A DNA stretch of 64,000 nt from Curtobacterium pusillum (GTDB lineage: Bacteria; Actinomycetota; Actinomycetes; Actinomycetales; Microbacteriaceae). Where the stretch lies: positions 62,001 to 126,000 of the forward strand of contig NZ_VEIY01000004.1 of NCBI RefSeq assembly GCF_007680845.1, read 5' to 3'. Shown piece by piece: positions 16,203 through 24,423 of this stretch (position 1 is the stretch's first letter; each line of letters opens with the position of its first letter). The notes beneath the pieces are model-generated. The model searched no databases and had not been told where the DNA came from. It saw nothing but the letters and a program-made list of their open reading frames with translations. Both the position numbers and the translations under genes were made by a program.

Positions 16203-16347
16203 GTCGTCAGCCTAGGCGCTGCCCGGACATCCGGAACGCGTCGCCGGACCGACGGGACGCGGGGTTCTCCGAGCACGGACACGTACCGTCTGACGCCACA
16301 CCTCCGGGTCACGGCGGCCCGGACCGATCACTGCACGGGAGCAGACC

Positions 16348-16515
16348 ATGACGGACACCGACGGCACCGCACCGAAGAACGACCCCGAGGGCACGCCGAA
16401 GCCGGACGGCCTCGGCGACGACGGCACGATCCCCAACGAGCCCGACGGTCTCGCCGCCGGACACGTCGGGGACGAGTCGCACTTCAACCCGGAGGAGGAC
16501 GACGGGACGGAGTGA
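16348..16515 (+). CDS. Small acidic hydrophilic protein, 55 aa
   Basis: MTDTDGTAPKNDPEGTPKPD begins a Gly/Asp/Pro/Glu-rich chain that ends HFNPEEDDGTE-stop. GGGAG lies seven bases before the ATG. No hydrophobic segment and no Cys. Composition suggests an intrinsically disordered cytoplasmic protein of unknown role. Biased, non-Arg composition and the ribosome site support it being real. Followed by a minisatellite and the convergent patatin gene. Confidence 0.6.
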   Translation: MTDTDGTAPKNDPEGTPKPDGLGDDGTIPNEPDGLAAGHVGDESHFNPEEDDGTE

Positions 16516-16520
16516 CCGGC

Positions 16521-16600
16521 CGCCTGCGCCTGGCCGCCTGCGCGCCTGGCCGCCTGCGCGCCTGGCCGCCTGGCCGCCTGGCGGCCTGGGCGCCTGGGTG
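16521..16600. repeat. GC-rich minisatellite (16-bp then 8-bp units)
   Basis: Units of CCTGCGCGCCTGGCCG pass into 8-bp CCTGGCCG, CCTGGCGG, CCTGGGCG and CCTGGGTG units. It fills the gap between two convergent genes. Likely replication-slippage prone. Confidence 0.8.
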
Positions 16601-16607
16601 CCCGGGT

Positions 16608-17480
16608 TCAGCGCCAGAACGCGCCGACACGGTCCGCCAGGTCGGTCCCGAGCCGGTGACCGGCCCTCGCGGCCTCCGGGCGGAGCGCCGGGTCCATCGC
16701 GTTCGGCCCGAACAGGTGCTCGTCCGCGGCTGGAGGCGCCACCGTCTCGACGAGGCTGTCGGCAGCGCGGAGCTCCTCGACCTGGGCCTGGAGCTGCATG
16801 CCCCAGGCGAGCGGGTGCATCGTCCGCCCACCGAACGGCGACAGGACGAGCACCCGCTCCGCTCCGGCCGCCAGATCGGCGTTCTCGTTCCGTCGGTACC
16901 CACCGTCGATGTACCGGCCGGAGCCGATCGGGAACGGCAGGCCGCTCGAGCAGCTCGCCGCGACGGCGTCGACGACCTCGACGCCGCTCGTCCGGTCGAA
17001 GACGACCGGCTCCCCGGTCGTGGCGTCGACCGCGGTGATCGCGACGTCGCGGTCCGGCCACGCCGAGATCGGCAGCCGTGCCGAGACCATCGCCCGCCAC
17101 CGGGCAGGCCACGAGCCGTCGGACGCGGCTTCGAGTTCGAGCGCTGCCGCGCCCATCCGTCGGCGCATCTCGGCGGCGTCCGCCGAGGCCGCGATGACCG
17201 CGCGGAACCGGTCGAGGTGCGTGGTCGTCGGGCGACCCGGGGGTGCCAGTCGTGGCCCCGGAGGCGTCGACGCCTGCGCGAGGAGCTCGGCCGGTTCCGC
17301 GCCGGCGAACTGGACGGCGGCCGTGGACCCGGCCGAGGTGCCGATGGTGCGGTCGGCGTCGGTCACGTCGACGCCGGCGTCGGACAGACCGGCGACGACG
17401 CCGATCAGCCAGGCGTTGCCGGTCGAGCCGCCGCCACCGAGGACGAGGGCGCGGTGGTGCTGTTGCAGGGTGTTCTGCAT
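16608..17480 (-). CDS. Patatin-like phospholipase
   Basis: 290 aa. Oxyanion hole LGGGGSTGNAWLIGV (14-28), nucleophile motif GTSAGS (S49), and the DGGYRR motif that carries the catalytic Asp: the Ser-Asp dyad of bacterial patatins (PF01734) is complete. No signal peptide, so it acts on intracellular or membrane lipids as an acyl hydrolase. An AAAGG sequence precedes the ATG. A 19-codon ORF with a strong ribosome site lies 46 bp upstream on the same strand and may be a leader peptide. Confidence 0.88.
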   Translation of the reverse strand: MQNTLQQHHRALVLGGGGSTGNAWLIGVVAGLSDAGVDVTDADRTIGTSAGSTAAVQFAGAEPAELLAQASTPPGPRLAPPGRPTTTHLDRFRAVIAASADAAEMRRRMGAAALELEAASDGSWPARWRAMVSARLPISAWPDRDVAITAVDATTGEPVVFDRTSGVEVVDAVAASCSSGLPFPIGSGRYIDGGYRRNENADLAAGAERVLVLSPFGGRTMHPLAWGMQLQAQVEELRAADSLVETVAPPAADEHLFGPNAMDPALRPEAARAGHRLGTDLADRVGAFWR

Positions 17481-17526
17481 GGGAGTCGCCTTTCGCGAAC
17501 GCGGTTCGGCGCTCCCGGTGCGGCGA

Positions 17527-17586
17527 CTAGTGGTGTCGCGCGATCGTGGACGGCGAGGGAGCGCCCACTGTCGATGCTGCGTGCAT
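17527..17586 (-). CDS. Possible leader peptide upstream of the patatin gene
   Basis: MHAASTVGAPSPSTIARHH-stop, 19 codons. An AGGAGGTG Shine-Dalgarno sequence sits six bases before the ATG, the best ribosome site of the neighbourhood. It ends 46 bp before the patatin start. Could control that gene by translation or attenuation, or be a free small protein. Unproven. Confidence 0.4.
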   Translation of the reverse strand: MHAASTVGAPSPSTIARHH

Positions 17587-17663
17587 GGGTCCCACCTCCT
17601 GTCGTCGGATCACGATCACCGCGAACCTAGCACCCCGGCCATCACGGCGACACGACGAACCGC

Positions 17664-17719
17664 GACTGGAGGCGCGGCGGACGTCCGCCGCGTGCGGAAC
17701 GTGCGCCGCGCCTCCAGTC
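17664..17719. repeat. Family 1 palindrome with enlarged loop
   Basis: Perfect 16-bp arms GACTGGAGGCGCGGCG / CGCCGCGCCTCCAGTC around a 24-base loop that itself contains CGGACGTCCG. It ends 12 bp from the minus-strand SDR stop. Confidence 0.85.
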
Positions 17720-17731
17720 CGACAGCGGTGG

Positions 17732-18457
17732 TCACCACGGCACGACGCCCGCGTCCTCGAAGAAGCCGCCCCGCGGCCCGTCGTCCGGGAGCGTCGCGAG
17801 CCGCACGGCGGTCGCGGCGCCCTGCACGGCGGTGCGGTCACCGGCGAAGCCGTTGAAGTCCGTCGCGACGAGCCCCGGGCACGCCGCGTTCACGATGATC
17901 GGCGTGTCCGCGAAGGCCCGCGCGTACTGCGTCGTGATCCCGTTGAGGAACGTCTTCGACGGCGAGTACGCCGCCATCACCGGCCCCGGCTGGCGGCCGA
18001 GCGACCCCATGCTGCTGGACGCGTTCACGATGCGGGGCGCGGGGGACCGGCCGAGGAGCGGCAGCAGCGCGTTCGTCACCCGCACCACGCCGTACACGTT
18101 GACGTCGACGACCTGGCGGACGACGTCGAGGTCGAGCGTCGTCGGGTCCTGCGTCCACGTCACCGGGTCGAACGGACCCGAGATGCCGGCGTTGTTCACG
18201 AGCACGTCGAGGCGGCCGAAGCGCTCCTCGATCTCTGTGGCGGCGGCGAGGACGCCCTCGTCGTCCGTCACGTCGAGCCGGACGCCGTGCGCATCGATGC
18301 CCTGCGCGCGGAGCCGGTCCACCGCCTCGTCCCGGTCCGCGTCCTGCCGGGCTCCCACGATGACGCGGAGTCCCTGCTGGCCCAGGCCCTCCGCGATCGC
18401 GTACCCGATGCCCTTGTTCGCGCCGGTCACCAGCGCGGTCGTCACGTCGTTCTCCAT
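17732..18457 (-). CDS. Short-chain dehydrogenase, carbonyl-reductase type
   Basis: 241 aa. Nucleotide-binding motif TGANKGIG at the N-terminus, LDVTDDEG, NNAGI, a conserved Ser in NASSSMGSLG and the active-site YSPSK. This resembles NADPH-dependent carbonyl reductases (SDR family). It probably reduces a small carbonyl compound. Start at the MENDVTTALVTG methionine; a 26-codon upstream extension is unlikely. Divergent from a LysR regulator 104 bp away, a layout typical of a regulator and its target. Confidence 0.85.
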   Translation of the reverse strand: MENDVTTALVTGANKGIGYAIAEGLGQQGLRVIVGARQDADRDEAVDRLRAQGIDAHGVRLDVTDDEGVLAAATEIEERFGRLDVLVNNAGISGPFDPVTWTQDPTTLDLDVVRQVVDVNVYGVVRVTNALLPLLGRSPAPRIVNASSSMGSLGRQPGPVMAAYSPSKTFLNGITTQYARAFADTPIIVNAACPGLVATDFNGFAGDRTAVQGAATAVRLATLPDDGPRGGFFEDAGVVPW

Positions 18458-18549
18458 GGGTCGATCGTCGGTCCGTGCCGGCGGCGGCGTCCAACACCGA
18501 TCCGGTCCGTGGTGGTACCGGGACGGCATCACCACGGACCGGACGGTCG

Positions 18550-18561
18550 TAGGCTCCGAGC
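18550..18561 (+). promoter_or_regulatory. -10 box TAGGCT for leaderless LysR gene
   Basis: TAGGCT (18550-18555), six bases, then GTG at 18562. No ribosome site. Transcript and start codon should coincide. Confidence 0.6.
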
Positions 18562-19455
18562 GTGGACGATGTCGAGACGCGTGAACTCCGGTACTTCCTC
18601 GCCGTCGCCGAGGAACTGCACTTCGGCCGGGCAGCGCTCCGCCTCGGGATGGCCCAGCCGCCGTTGTCGCGGGCGATCCGGCAGCTCGAGGGGCGGATCG
18701 GCGTGCAGCTGTTCGACCGGGACCGTCGCGGTGTCCGCCTGACGGCCGCCGGAGCGGCGCTCCTCCGTGAGGCGCCGGCCGCGCTCGACGGCGTGCGGGC
18801 CGCGGTCCGCCGTGCGCGTCGTGCCGGTGCGGTCGAGCAGCGACTCGTGCTCGCGACGAAGGCCGGGTCGTCGCACGAGTTCCTGCAGGCGCTCCTCGAC
18901 GCCCACGCTGCCGACGCGGACGGCGCCCCGGTCGACGTCGTGCTGTGCGAGATCGGCGAACAGGCCGGGCTGCTGCTCGACGGCACCGCCGACGTCGCGG
19001 TGATGCACCGTCCGTTCGACGACTTCGCCGGGATCGAGTCCGTCGACCTGTACTCCGAGGCGCAGGTCGCGATCGTGCCGGCGTCGCACGCGCTCGCCGG
19101 CCGCCGATCGCTGACGATGGCCGAGGTCACCGCTGTGCCGGACCTGCCGATGGCGCGCTGGCCGCTCGTCGACGGGACCTACCCCGACGGCCCGGGCCCC
19201 GAGGTGCACTCGCAGTCCCAGCTCGCGCAGCTCGTGGCCCTCGGCCGGACGCTGCTCGTCATCCCGCGGTCGAGCCGGGCGTGGCAGTGGCCGGAGCACG
19301 TCGCGGTGCCGGTGCTCGACGCGCCCCTGGCGACGACGGTGCTCGGGTGGCCGGCTGGTCGGCGGACGCCGGCGGTCGACCGGTTGGTCGCGACGGGGCT
19401 GCGGATCGGGGACGTGACGGCGGCGTCCGCCGCGGGCGCGGGCGCGATCGCCTGA
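18562..19455 (+). CDS. LysR-family transcriptional regulator
   Basis: 297 aa. N-terminal winged helix: ELRYFLAVAEELHFGRAALR, then LGMAQPPLSRAIRQLE, typical of LysR. The rest is the effector-binding domain. Divergently transcribed from the SDR gene, its likely target. GTG start behind a TAGGCT -10 box. The C-terminus is a poorly conserved Ala/Gly tail (TAASAAGAGAIA). Inducer unknown. Confidence 0.88.
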   Translation: MDDVETRELRYFLAVAEELHFGRAALRLGMAQPPLSRAIRQLEGRIGVQLFDRDRRGVRLTAAGAALLREAPAALDGVRAAVRRARRAGAVEQRLVLATKAGSSHEFLQALLDAHAADADGAPVDVVLCEIGEQAGLLLDGTADVAVMHRPFDDFAGIESVDLYSEAQVAIVPASHALAGRRSLTMAEVTAVPDLPMARWPLVDGTYPDGPGPEVHSQSQLAQLVALGRTLLVIPRSSRAWQWPEHVAVPVLDAPLATTVLGWPAGRRTPAVDRLVATGLRIGDVTAASAAGAGAIA

Positions 19456-19476
19456 GCCGCGCGCGCGACGGCGGGC

Positions 19477-19492
19477 GCGCGCGATCGCGCGC
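19477..19492. terminator. GC-only palindrome between convergent genes
   Basis: GCGCGCGATCGCGCGC is a perfect 16-bp palindrome 22 bp after the LysR stop and 39 bp from the DivIVA gene stop. The surrounding DNA is alternating GC. A simple bidirectional hairpin terminator is likely. Confidence 0.5.
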
Positions 19493-19530
19493 CGGGGTGA
19501 GCCGCGCCGGCCGCGCCGCCGCGCCGGGCC

Positions 19531-19800
19531 TCAGCGTCGGGTGTGCTCGCGGAGCGCGACGACCACCAGGTCGATGAAGTCGTCGACCTGGTCCTGCCGG
19601 TAGCCCTCGCGGAACATCGTGGGCTGGAACCGCACGGCCGTGACGTCCTCGGGCGTGAGCGGGTCGACCGGCCGACCGGCCTCGTACCCGGCGAGCGTCG
19701 CGTGGACCCGGTCCAGGAAGTCGTCGACCTGGTCCTGGTCGTACCCCTCGCGCCACCTCGTCCGCTGGAACCGTGCGTTCGACACCTCTGCTGCGAGCAT
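19531..19800 (-). CDS. Mini-protein of two DivIVA-type motifs
   Basis: 89 aa. Two similar halves each carry the DivIVA-domain signature: ARFQRTRWREGYDQDQVDDF and VRFQPTMFREGYRQDQVDDF. It belongs to the short actinobacterial 'DivIVA domain repeat' proteins (TIGR03544-like), not to full-length Wag31, which has a long coiled coil. A role at the cell pole or in envelope growth is possible by family but unproven. It lies 24 bp downstream of the amine oxidase gene on the same strand and may be co-transcribed. Confidence 0.8.
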   Translation of the reverse strand: MLAAEVSNARFQRTRWREGYDQDQVDDFLDRVHATLAGYEAGRPVDPLTPEDVTAVRFQPTMFREGYRQDQVDDFIDLVVVALREHTRR

Positions 19801-19824
19801 GTGCTCCCCCTCGTGCTTGCGTGC

Positions 19825-21162
19825 TCAGCCATCCTCCCACGGGCCGTCGGTCGACCAGAGCCGCACCACGGGGACGTCGTGCCCGAGCACCGCGACCGCC
19901 GCACGGTGCCCGGAGTACAGGGCCGCCGAGACCGTCGCGGGGTCGTCCGTCCACGTCGCCTCGCCCGCCAGGTGCAGCCGGCCGTCGATCGGCTCCGCCA
20001 GGTCGTCGTGGTCGGTCGTCGTCGAGCCGGGCAGCATGTGCGCGTAGGAACCCCCGGCGAACGGGTCGTCCTGCCACGCCGTCACCTGCACCGAGACCGG
20101 GGCGACGACGCGGTCCCCGAACAACCGGCGGAGCTGCTCGAGGACGGAGTCGGCGACCTGGTCGGTGCTCCACCCGCGGATCGCCCGCGCCGCCGGACCG
20201 GCCGCGAACGTGAGCAGGGTCGGGGTGCCGTCGAGCCGGGTGAGGTCGTACCAGGAGTGCCACCACCGCCCCTCGGGCCCGAGCTGGCGGACGACGTAGA
20301 CGTCCTCGTCCCAGAACCGCTCCGGGAACCGGAGGACGACCTTCTCGAACGCGTTCATCCGGAGCCGGCCGAGTGCGAGCCGGTGCCGCTCGGGCAGGGG
20401 CGGGTCGATCACGAACCCGTCGGACTGCAGGACGCCGACGGGGACCGTGACCACCGCGACGTCGGCGTGGATCGTGCCCGCCGTGCTCGTCACGTCCACC
20501 CCGTCGTCACCGTGGTGGACGCCGGTCACGACCTGCCCGAGCCTGATGTCGAGGCCCTCGGCGAGGCGGGCGGGCAGCGCGTCGTAGCCGTCCGGGAACA
20601 CGACCTCGTCGCCGGCGATCGCGTCGTCGTCCAGGCCGTGCGCCGCCAGTTCGTCGCTCGGCACCCCGTACTGCTCCTCGCTCCGGTGCTCCAGGTGCTC
20701 TCGGACCCGTTCGGTCCGGTCGGCGTCCCACTCCTGCGCCGCGAGGGCCCGTTCGACGACGTCGCGGTAGGTGTCCGTGGGGCCTGATCGTCCGATCGCG
20801 TCGACGAGCGCGCGATCCGCGGTGTGCACGTCCGCGGCGAACCGGCTCGCGGCCTCGGCGTCGAGACGTGTCCCGTCGGGGCCGTGGTACGCGATCGGTC
20901 GGCCGTCGACCTGGTAGCCGCCCACCGTGAACTCGGTCGTGCGGATCCCGAACGCGGCGACCGCGGCGGCCACGGCGCTGTGCTCGACCCCGTGGATCCA
21001 CGACGCCCCGAGGTCGGTGACGTGGCCGTCGCTCCGGTCGGTGTGCACCCGCCCGCCGATGCGGTCCCGGGCCTCGAGCACGACGACGTTGTACCCGGCC
21101 CCCGCGAGGAGCCTGGCGGCGGTGAGCCCGGCGACACCGGCCCCGATCACGACGACCTGCAT
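19825..21162 (-). CDS. FAD-dependent amine oxidase
   Basis: 445 aa. The N-terminal Rossmann motif MQVVVIGAGVAGLTAARLLA with a downstream VVLEARDRIGGRVHT is diagnostic of flavin monoamine oxidases. ASWIHGVE, the substrate-domain stretch and the C-terminal LHLAGEATWTDDPATVSAAL (FAD-binding) are present. It would oxidise an amine (polyamine, aromatic amine or amino acid) to the aldehyde with release of H2O2 and ammonia. Divergent from an amino-acid/polyamine permease, supporting a joint catabolic role. Start at the methionine before VVVIGAG; a CAATCT element six bases upstream fits leaderless transcription. Confidence 0.88.
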   Translation of the reverse strand: MQVVVIGAGVAGLTAARLLAGAGYNVVVLEARDRIGGRVHTDRSDGHVTDLGASWIHGVEHSAVAAAVAAFGIRTTEFTVGGYQVDGRPIAYHGPDGTRLDAEAASRFAADVHTADRALVDAIGRSGPTDTYRDVVERALAAQEWDADRTERVREHLEHRSEEQYGVPSDELAAHGLDDDAIAGDEVVFPDGYDALPARLAEGLDIRLGQVVTGVHHGDDGVDVTSTAGTIHADVAVVTVPVGVLQSDGFVIDPPLPERHRLALGRLRMNAFEKVVLRFPERFWDEDVYVVRQLGPEGRWWHSWYDLTRLDGTPTLLTFAAGPAARAIRGWSTDQVADSVLEQLRRLFGDRVVAPVSVQVTAWQDDPFAGGSYAHMLPGSTTTDHDDLAEPIDGRLHLAGEATWTDDPATVSAALYSGHRAAVAVLGHDVPVVRLWSTDGPWEDG

Positions 21163-21289
21163 GCGCCAAGATTGACACAGCAGGGTGCGGAAAGCGTCGT
21201 TGAGGGCTAGTTTCAGTGCTCGTATCCACAGTGTTGTGGTGCGACGGCGACGGTATCCGTCGCTCGCCATCCGGAGAGGTGTGGTGGTC

Positions 21290-23026
21290 ATGCGAGACGA
21301 ACGCGTCGTGACGGTGTCGACCGAGACGGTCGGGACGGAGAAGGGACTGCGGACCGGTGCCATCGGGCTGGTCGGCAGCGTCGTCATGGGCATCTCGTCC
21401 ACGGCGCCGGCCTACAGCCTGGCCGCGAGCCTCGGCCTCGTCGTGGCGAGCGGCGGTGCACTGCTCGCCGGGGTGAAGGCGCCCGCGATCATGCTGCTCG
21501 CGTTCATCCCGATGTGGATGATCGCCGTGGCGTACCAGGAGCTGAACCGCGAGGACCCGGACTGCGGCACGACCTTCACCTGGGCGACCCGGGCGTTCGG
21601 TGCGGTGACCGGGTGGCTCGGCGGCTGGGGGATCATCGCCGCCGACGTGATCGTGATGGCGAACCTGGCGCAGATCGCCGGGTCGTACGGGTACGCCTTC
21701 GTCGGGGTCGTCACGAACGACCCGGCGATCAGTGCGCTCGCCGACAGCACGCTCTGGTCGACGGTGGCCGGGGTCGCGTGGATCGCCGTCATGACCTTCA
21801 TCTGCTACGTCGGGGTCGAGGTCTCGGCCCGCATGCAGTACGTCCTGCTGGGCATCGAGGTGCTCGTGCTCGTCATGTTCGCCGTCGTCGCGCTCGTGCG
21901 GGTCGCGACGGGCAACGGCGTCGACGGGTCGCTCACGCCGTCGTGGTCCTGGTTGTGGCCGAGCGGGATGGACTTCGGTTCGGTGATCGCCCCGGCGATG
22001 CTCACCGCGATCTTCATCTACTGGGGCTGGGACACCGCGGTCTCGCTCAACGAGGAGACGAAGGACCCCGAGAAGACGCCCGGTCGCGCCGCCGTCATCA
22101 GCACCGTCCTGCTGCTCGTGATCTACGCGCTGGTCTCGATCGCCGCGATCGCGTTCGCCGGCGTCGGGACGAAGGGGATCGGGCTCGGGTCGCAGGGCAA
22201 CGCGGACGACGTGTTCTCCGCCATCGGCCCGGCGCTGTTCGGCACGTCGTTCCTCGGGCACGCCGCCATGGCGCTGCTGTCGTTCTCGATCCTCACGTCC
22301 GCGTCGGCGTCGACCCAGACGACGATCATGCCGACGGCCCGGACCTCGCTGTCGATGGCCGTGTACAAGGCGCTGCCGTCGCAGTTCGCCCGCATCCACA
22401 GGCGCTTTCTCACCCCGACCTGGTCGACGATCGGCATGGGGGTCGCCTCGATCGGGTTCTACGTGCTCTTCACCGTCATCTCGACGAACCTGCTCACCGC
22501 GCTCATCGGCTCCGTCGGGCTGATGATCGCCTTCTACTACGGTCTCACCGGCTTCGCGTGTGTCTGGGTCTACCGGCGCACCCTGTTCACCAGCGTCCGG
22601 AACCTGGTCATGCGCGGTGTCGTCCCCCTGCTCGGCGGCCTGACGCTGGCGGTCACCTTCGTCTACGGGCTCGTGCAGTTCGCGCAGCCGGACTGGTTGC
22701 AGGGCGACGACGGGAAGGACGTGACGATCCTCGGCATCGGGGCGGTCGCCGTGGTCGGGGTCGGCTCGATCCTCATCGGGGTGGTGCTCATGGTGGTCTG
22801 GTGGGTCCGCTCGCCGGACTTCTTCGCCGGGCGCACGCTCAACGCCCGGACCGGCATCCTGGTGCTCGATGCGGCCGCGTCCGGTCCGGAGCCGACGGTC
22901 ATCGCGCCGGACTTCTCGAACCTGCCGACCGGCAGCGTCGCGGTCGACGAGGAGACCGGGAAGCGGTTCCGGCGGACACGGTCCCGGTCGGACGGATCGG
23001 GTCGCCCGGACGACCCGGCCGGGTGA
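21290..23026 (+). CDS. APC-superfamily amino acid/polyamine permease
   Basis: 578 aa with about 12 to 14 hydrophobic helices. The family stretch GLRTGAIGLVGSVVMGISST opens the first helix (GxxS.vvmgIsstAPAY), and the EETKDPEKTPGRAA loop is typical. It imports amino acids or amines. GGAGAGG is 10 bases before the ATG; GTG codons at 21281 and 21284 are alternative starts. Divergent from the amine oxidase, so it may supply that enzyme's substrate. The C-terminal 50 residues are a charged cytoplasmic tail. Confidence 0.85.
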   Translation: MRDERVVTVSTETVGTEKGLRTGAIGLVGSVVMGISSTAPAYSLAASLGLVVASGGALLAGVKAPAIMLLAFIPMWMIAVAYQELNREDPDCGTTFTWATRAFGAVTGWLGGWGIIAADVIVMANLAQIAGSYGYAFVGVVTNDPAISALADSTLWSTVAGVAWIAVMTFICYVGVEVSARMQYVLLGIEVLVLVMFAVVALVRVATGNGVDGSLTPSWSWLWPSGMDFGSVIAPAMLTAIFIYWGWDTAVSLNEETKDPEKTPGRAAVISTVLLLVIYALVSIAAIAFAGVGTKGIGLGSQGNADDVFSAIGPALFGTSFLGHAAMALLSFSILTSASASTQTTIMPTARTSLSMAVYKALPSQFARIHRRFLTPTWSTIGMGVASIGFYVLFTVISTNLLTALIGSVGLMIAFYYGLTGFACVWVYRRTLFTSVRNLVMRGVVPLLGGLTLAVTFVYGLVQFAQPDWLQGDDGKDVTILGIGAVAVVGVGSILIGVVLMVVWWVRSPDFFAGRTLNARTGILVLDAAASGPEPTVIAPDFSNLPTGSVAVDEETGKRFRRTRSRSDGSGRPDDPAG

Positions 23027-23057
23027 GACGGGTGCGGTGTGGTGCGGGTCGGAGTGG

Positions 23058-23122
23058 ATTCGGGCGTACCGTGCGGTTTCGGGCGTACCTGGTTTGTTGG
23101 TTTCGCCCGCTACGCCCGATTC
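23058..23122. repeat. Family 2 cluster (TTCGGGCGTAC units)
   Basis: Two direct units ATTCGGGCGTACC and TTTCGGGCGTACC are followed by an inverted, slightly altered unit CTACGCCCGATTC. The cluster lies between convergent genes and just upstream of a family 1 copy. A second, better cluster is at 36405. Confidence 0.75.
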
Positions 23123-23172
23123 AGCATTCCATCGCGCGCGTCATGGGAAGAAAACGCACCGCGGCGGCGCGC

Positions 23173-23216
23173 GGACGGGAGGCGCGGTGCGGGCTGGCAC
23201 CGCGCCCCCAGTCCGT
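23173..23216. repeat. Family 1 palindrome, imperfect
   Basis: GGCGCGGTGC / GCACCGCGCC core around GGGCTG, with outer CGGACGGGAGG / CCCCAGTCCG containing mismatches. It abuts the minus-strand stop at 23216-23218. Confidence 0.8.
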
Positions 23217-23896
23217 CAGGTGGTCCCGTCCACCGCGTCCTGTCGAGCTGTTCCGTGCGCCAGCTCGCGACGGAGCGACCGCAGGACGCGCATGAGGACG
23301 TCGAGCTTCGTCGGCCCGGCCTCGAACGGTCGTCCGAGCGTCGTCCGCGGCGGCAGGACCAGACTGCTGCCGTCCGTCAAGTCGAACCAGAGTGCGTAGT
23401 CGACCCGCGTGCCACGGGAGTCCTTCGTGGCGAGGTCGATCCTGCGGATCCGCGACCACGGCAGGTCCATCACCGGCGCGTCCCGCCGCGGTGCCCACCC
23501 GTGCAGGCCGGCCGCGTCGACCGTCCAGACCTCGGGCCGCGGGCGGGGGAGTTCCTCGGTCGTGCGGAGGCTCGTCGTGGTCACGGGAAGGAAGAAGGCC
23601 GGCGTCCGGCCGGTCTCCCGGACGCGGGCGAGGATCCGGCGGTCCCGCCGTCCGCTCCACCACGTGCCGATCACGATGCTGATGCCGAGCACGACGAGGA
23701 ACAGCGGGAACACCACGAGCCAGAACCGCCCGCGTGATCCCGTCACGTGGTCGAAGACCGCCGGGCCGGAGAACTCCGCGACCAGGGCGGCAGCCGCGCC
23801 GAGTGCCAGGAGCGCCGCGGCGACGACGACGGGCCAGGGCCTCGGCACCACGCCGTCGCGCAGTCGTTGCACCCACAGGTCGGCCGCGTCCTCCAC
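23216..23896 (-). CDS. Two-helix membrane protein of unknown function
   Basis: 226 aa. Two hydrophobic helices (about 20-41 and 57-78) precede a soluble C-terminal domain of mixed strands (EVWTVDAAGLHGWAPRR, LPWSRIRRIDLATKD, YALWFDLTDGSSLVLPPR). That domain is reminiscent of PH-like (YcxB/DUF304-type) membrane-protein domains, an inference from pattern only. Stop adjoins a family 1 palindrome. It is followed upstream by the DUF3892-like gene on the same strand. Confidence 0.65.
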   Translation of the reverse strand: MEDAADLWVQRLRDGVVPRPWPVVVAAALLALGAAAALVAEFSGPAVFDHVTGSRGRFWLVVFPLFLVVLGISIVIGTWWSGRRDRRILARVRETGRTPAFFLPVTTTSLRTTEELPRPRPEVWTVDAAGLHGWAPRRDAPVMDLPWSRIRRIDLATKDSRGTRVDYALWFDLTDGSSLVLPPRTTLGRPFEAGPTKLDVLMRVLRSLRRELAHGTARQDAVDGTT

Positions 23897-23944
23897 GGGC
23901 CCATCCTGGACCAGGACGAACGGGGGCGTCCGTCGTGTGCGCGG

Positions 23945-24289
23945 TCAGCGGCGCGCGGGGCTCCCGCCGAAGACCGCGGCCAGCAGTCGGCTGAACCGGG
24001 ACTGCTGGAGTGGCTTCGTCTCGATGGCCTGGGTGGGCGAGCGGAAGGCGAGGTCGTGCAGCATGTTCCGCTTCGAGCCGTCCCAGTTCGCGAAGAGGTA
24101 CGCCCCGCCGAGGAACGACAGGCTCCGGACCGGGGTCCGCTTCCACGAGTCGGCGGCGACGTAGTACCCGGTGTGCCCGGAACGGATGTGCTTGATCACG
24201 GTGTCGACGTCGATGACGCTCGTGGGCGTCACGACGGCCGTGATGCCCGTACGGTCACGGGCGACGTACTCGATGAGGTGTTCTGACAC
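23945..24289 (-). CDS. DUF3892-like protein
   Basis: 114 aa from a GTG. The pattern RTGITAVVTP, VDTVIKHIRSGHTGYYV and SFLGGAYLFANWDGSKRNML fits DUF3892, small proteins of unknown function with an I..I..G..Y core. The C-terminus RFSRLLAAVFGGSPARR is basic. No ribosome site is obvious before the GTG; a longer frame from a TTG at 24379 reaches into the divergent intergenic region. The gene may be leaderless. Function unknown. Confidence 0.55.
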   Translation of the reverse strand: MSEHLIEYVARDRTGITAVVTPTSVIDVDTVIKHIRSGHTGYYVAADSWKRTPVRSLSFLGGAYLFANWDGSKRNMLHDLAFRSPTQAIETKPLQQSRFSRLLAAVFGGSPARR

Positions 24290-24423
24290 GAGAGGCTCTT
24301 GGTCGGGGAGTCGTCCTCGTCGTGCGAGGGAACGCGCTCGACGAGGCTTGGCCGGAATCGTCGTTGCTTCCGTTCCCAAGAGTACGCCGTGTGCTCCACG
24401 AGCGGGAGGAGGATGCTCGGTGC

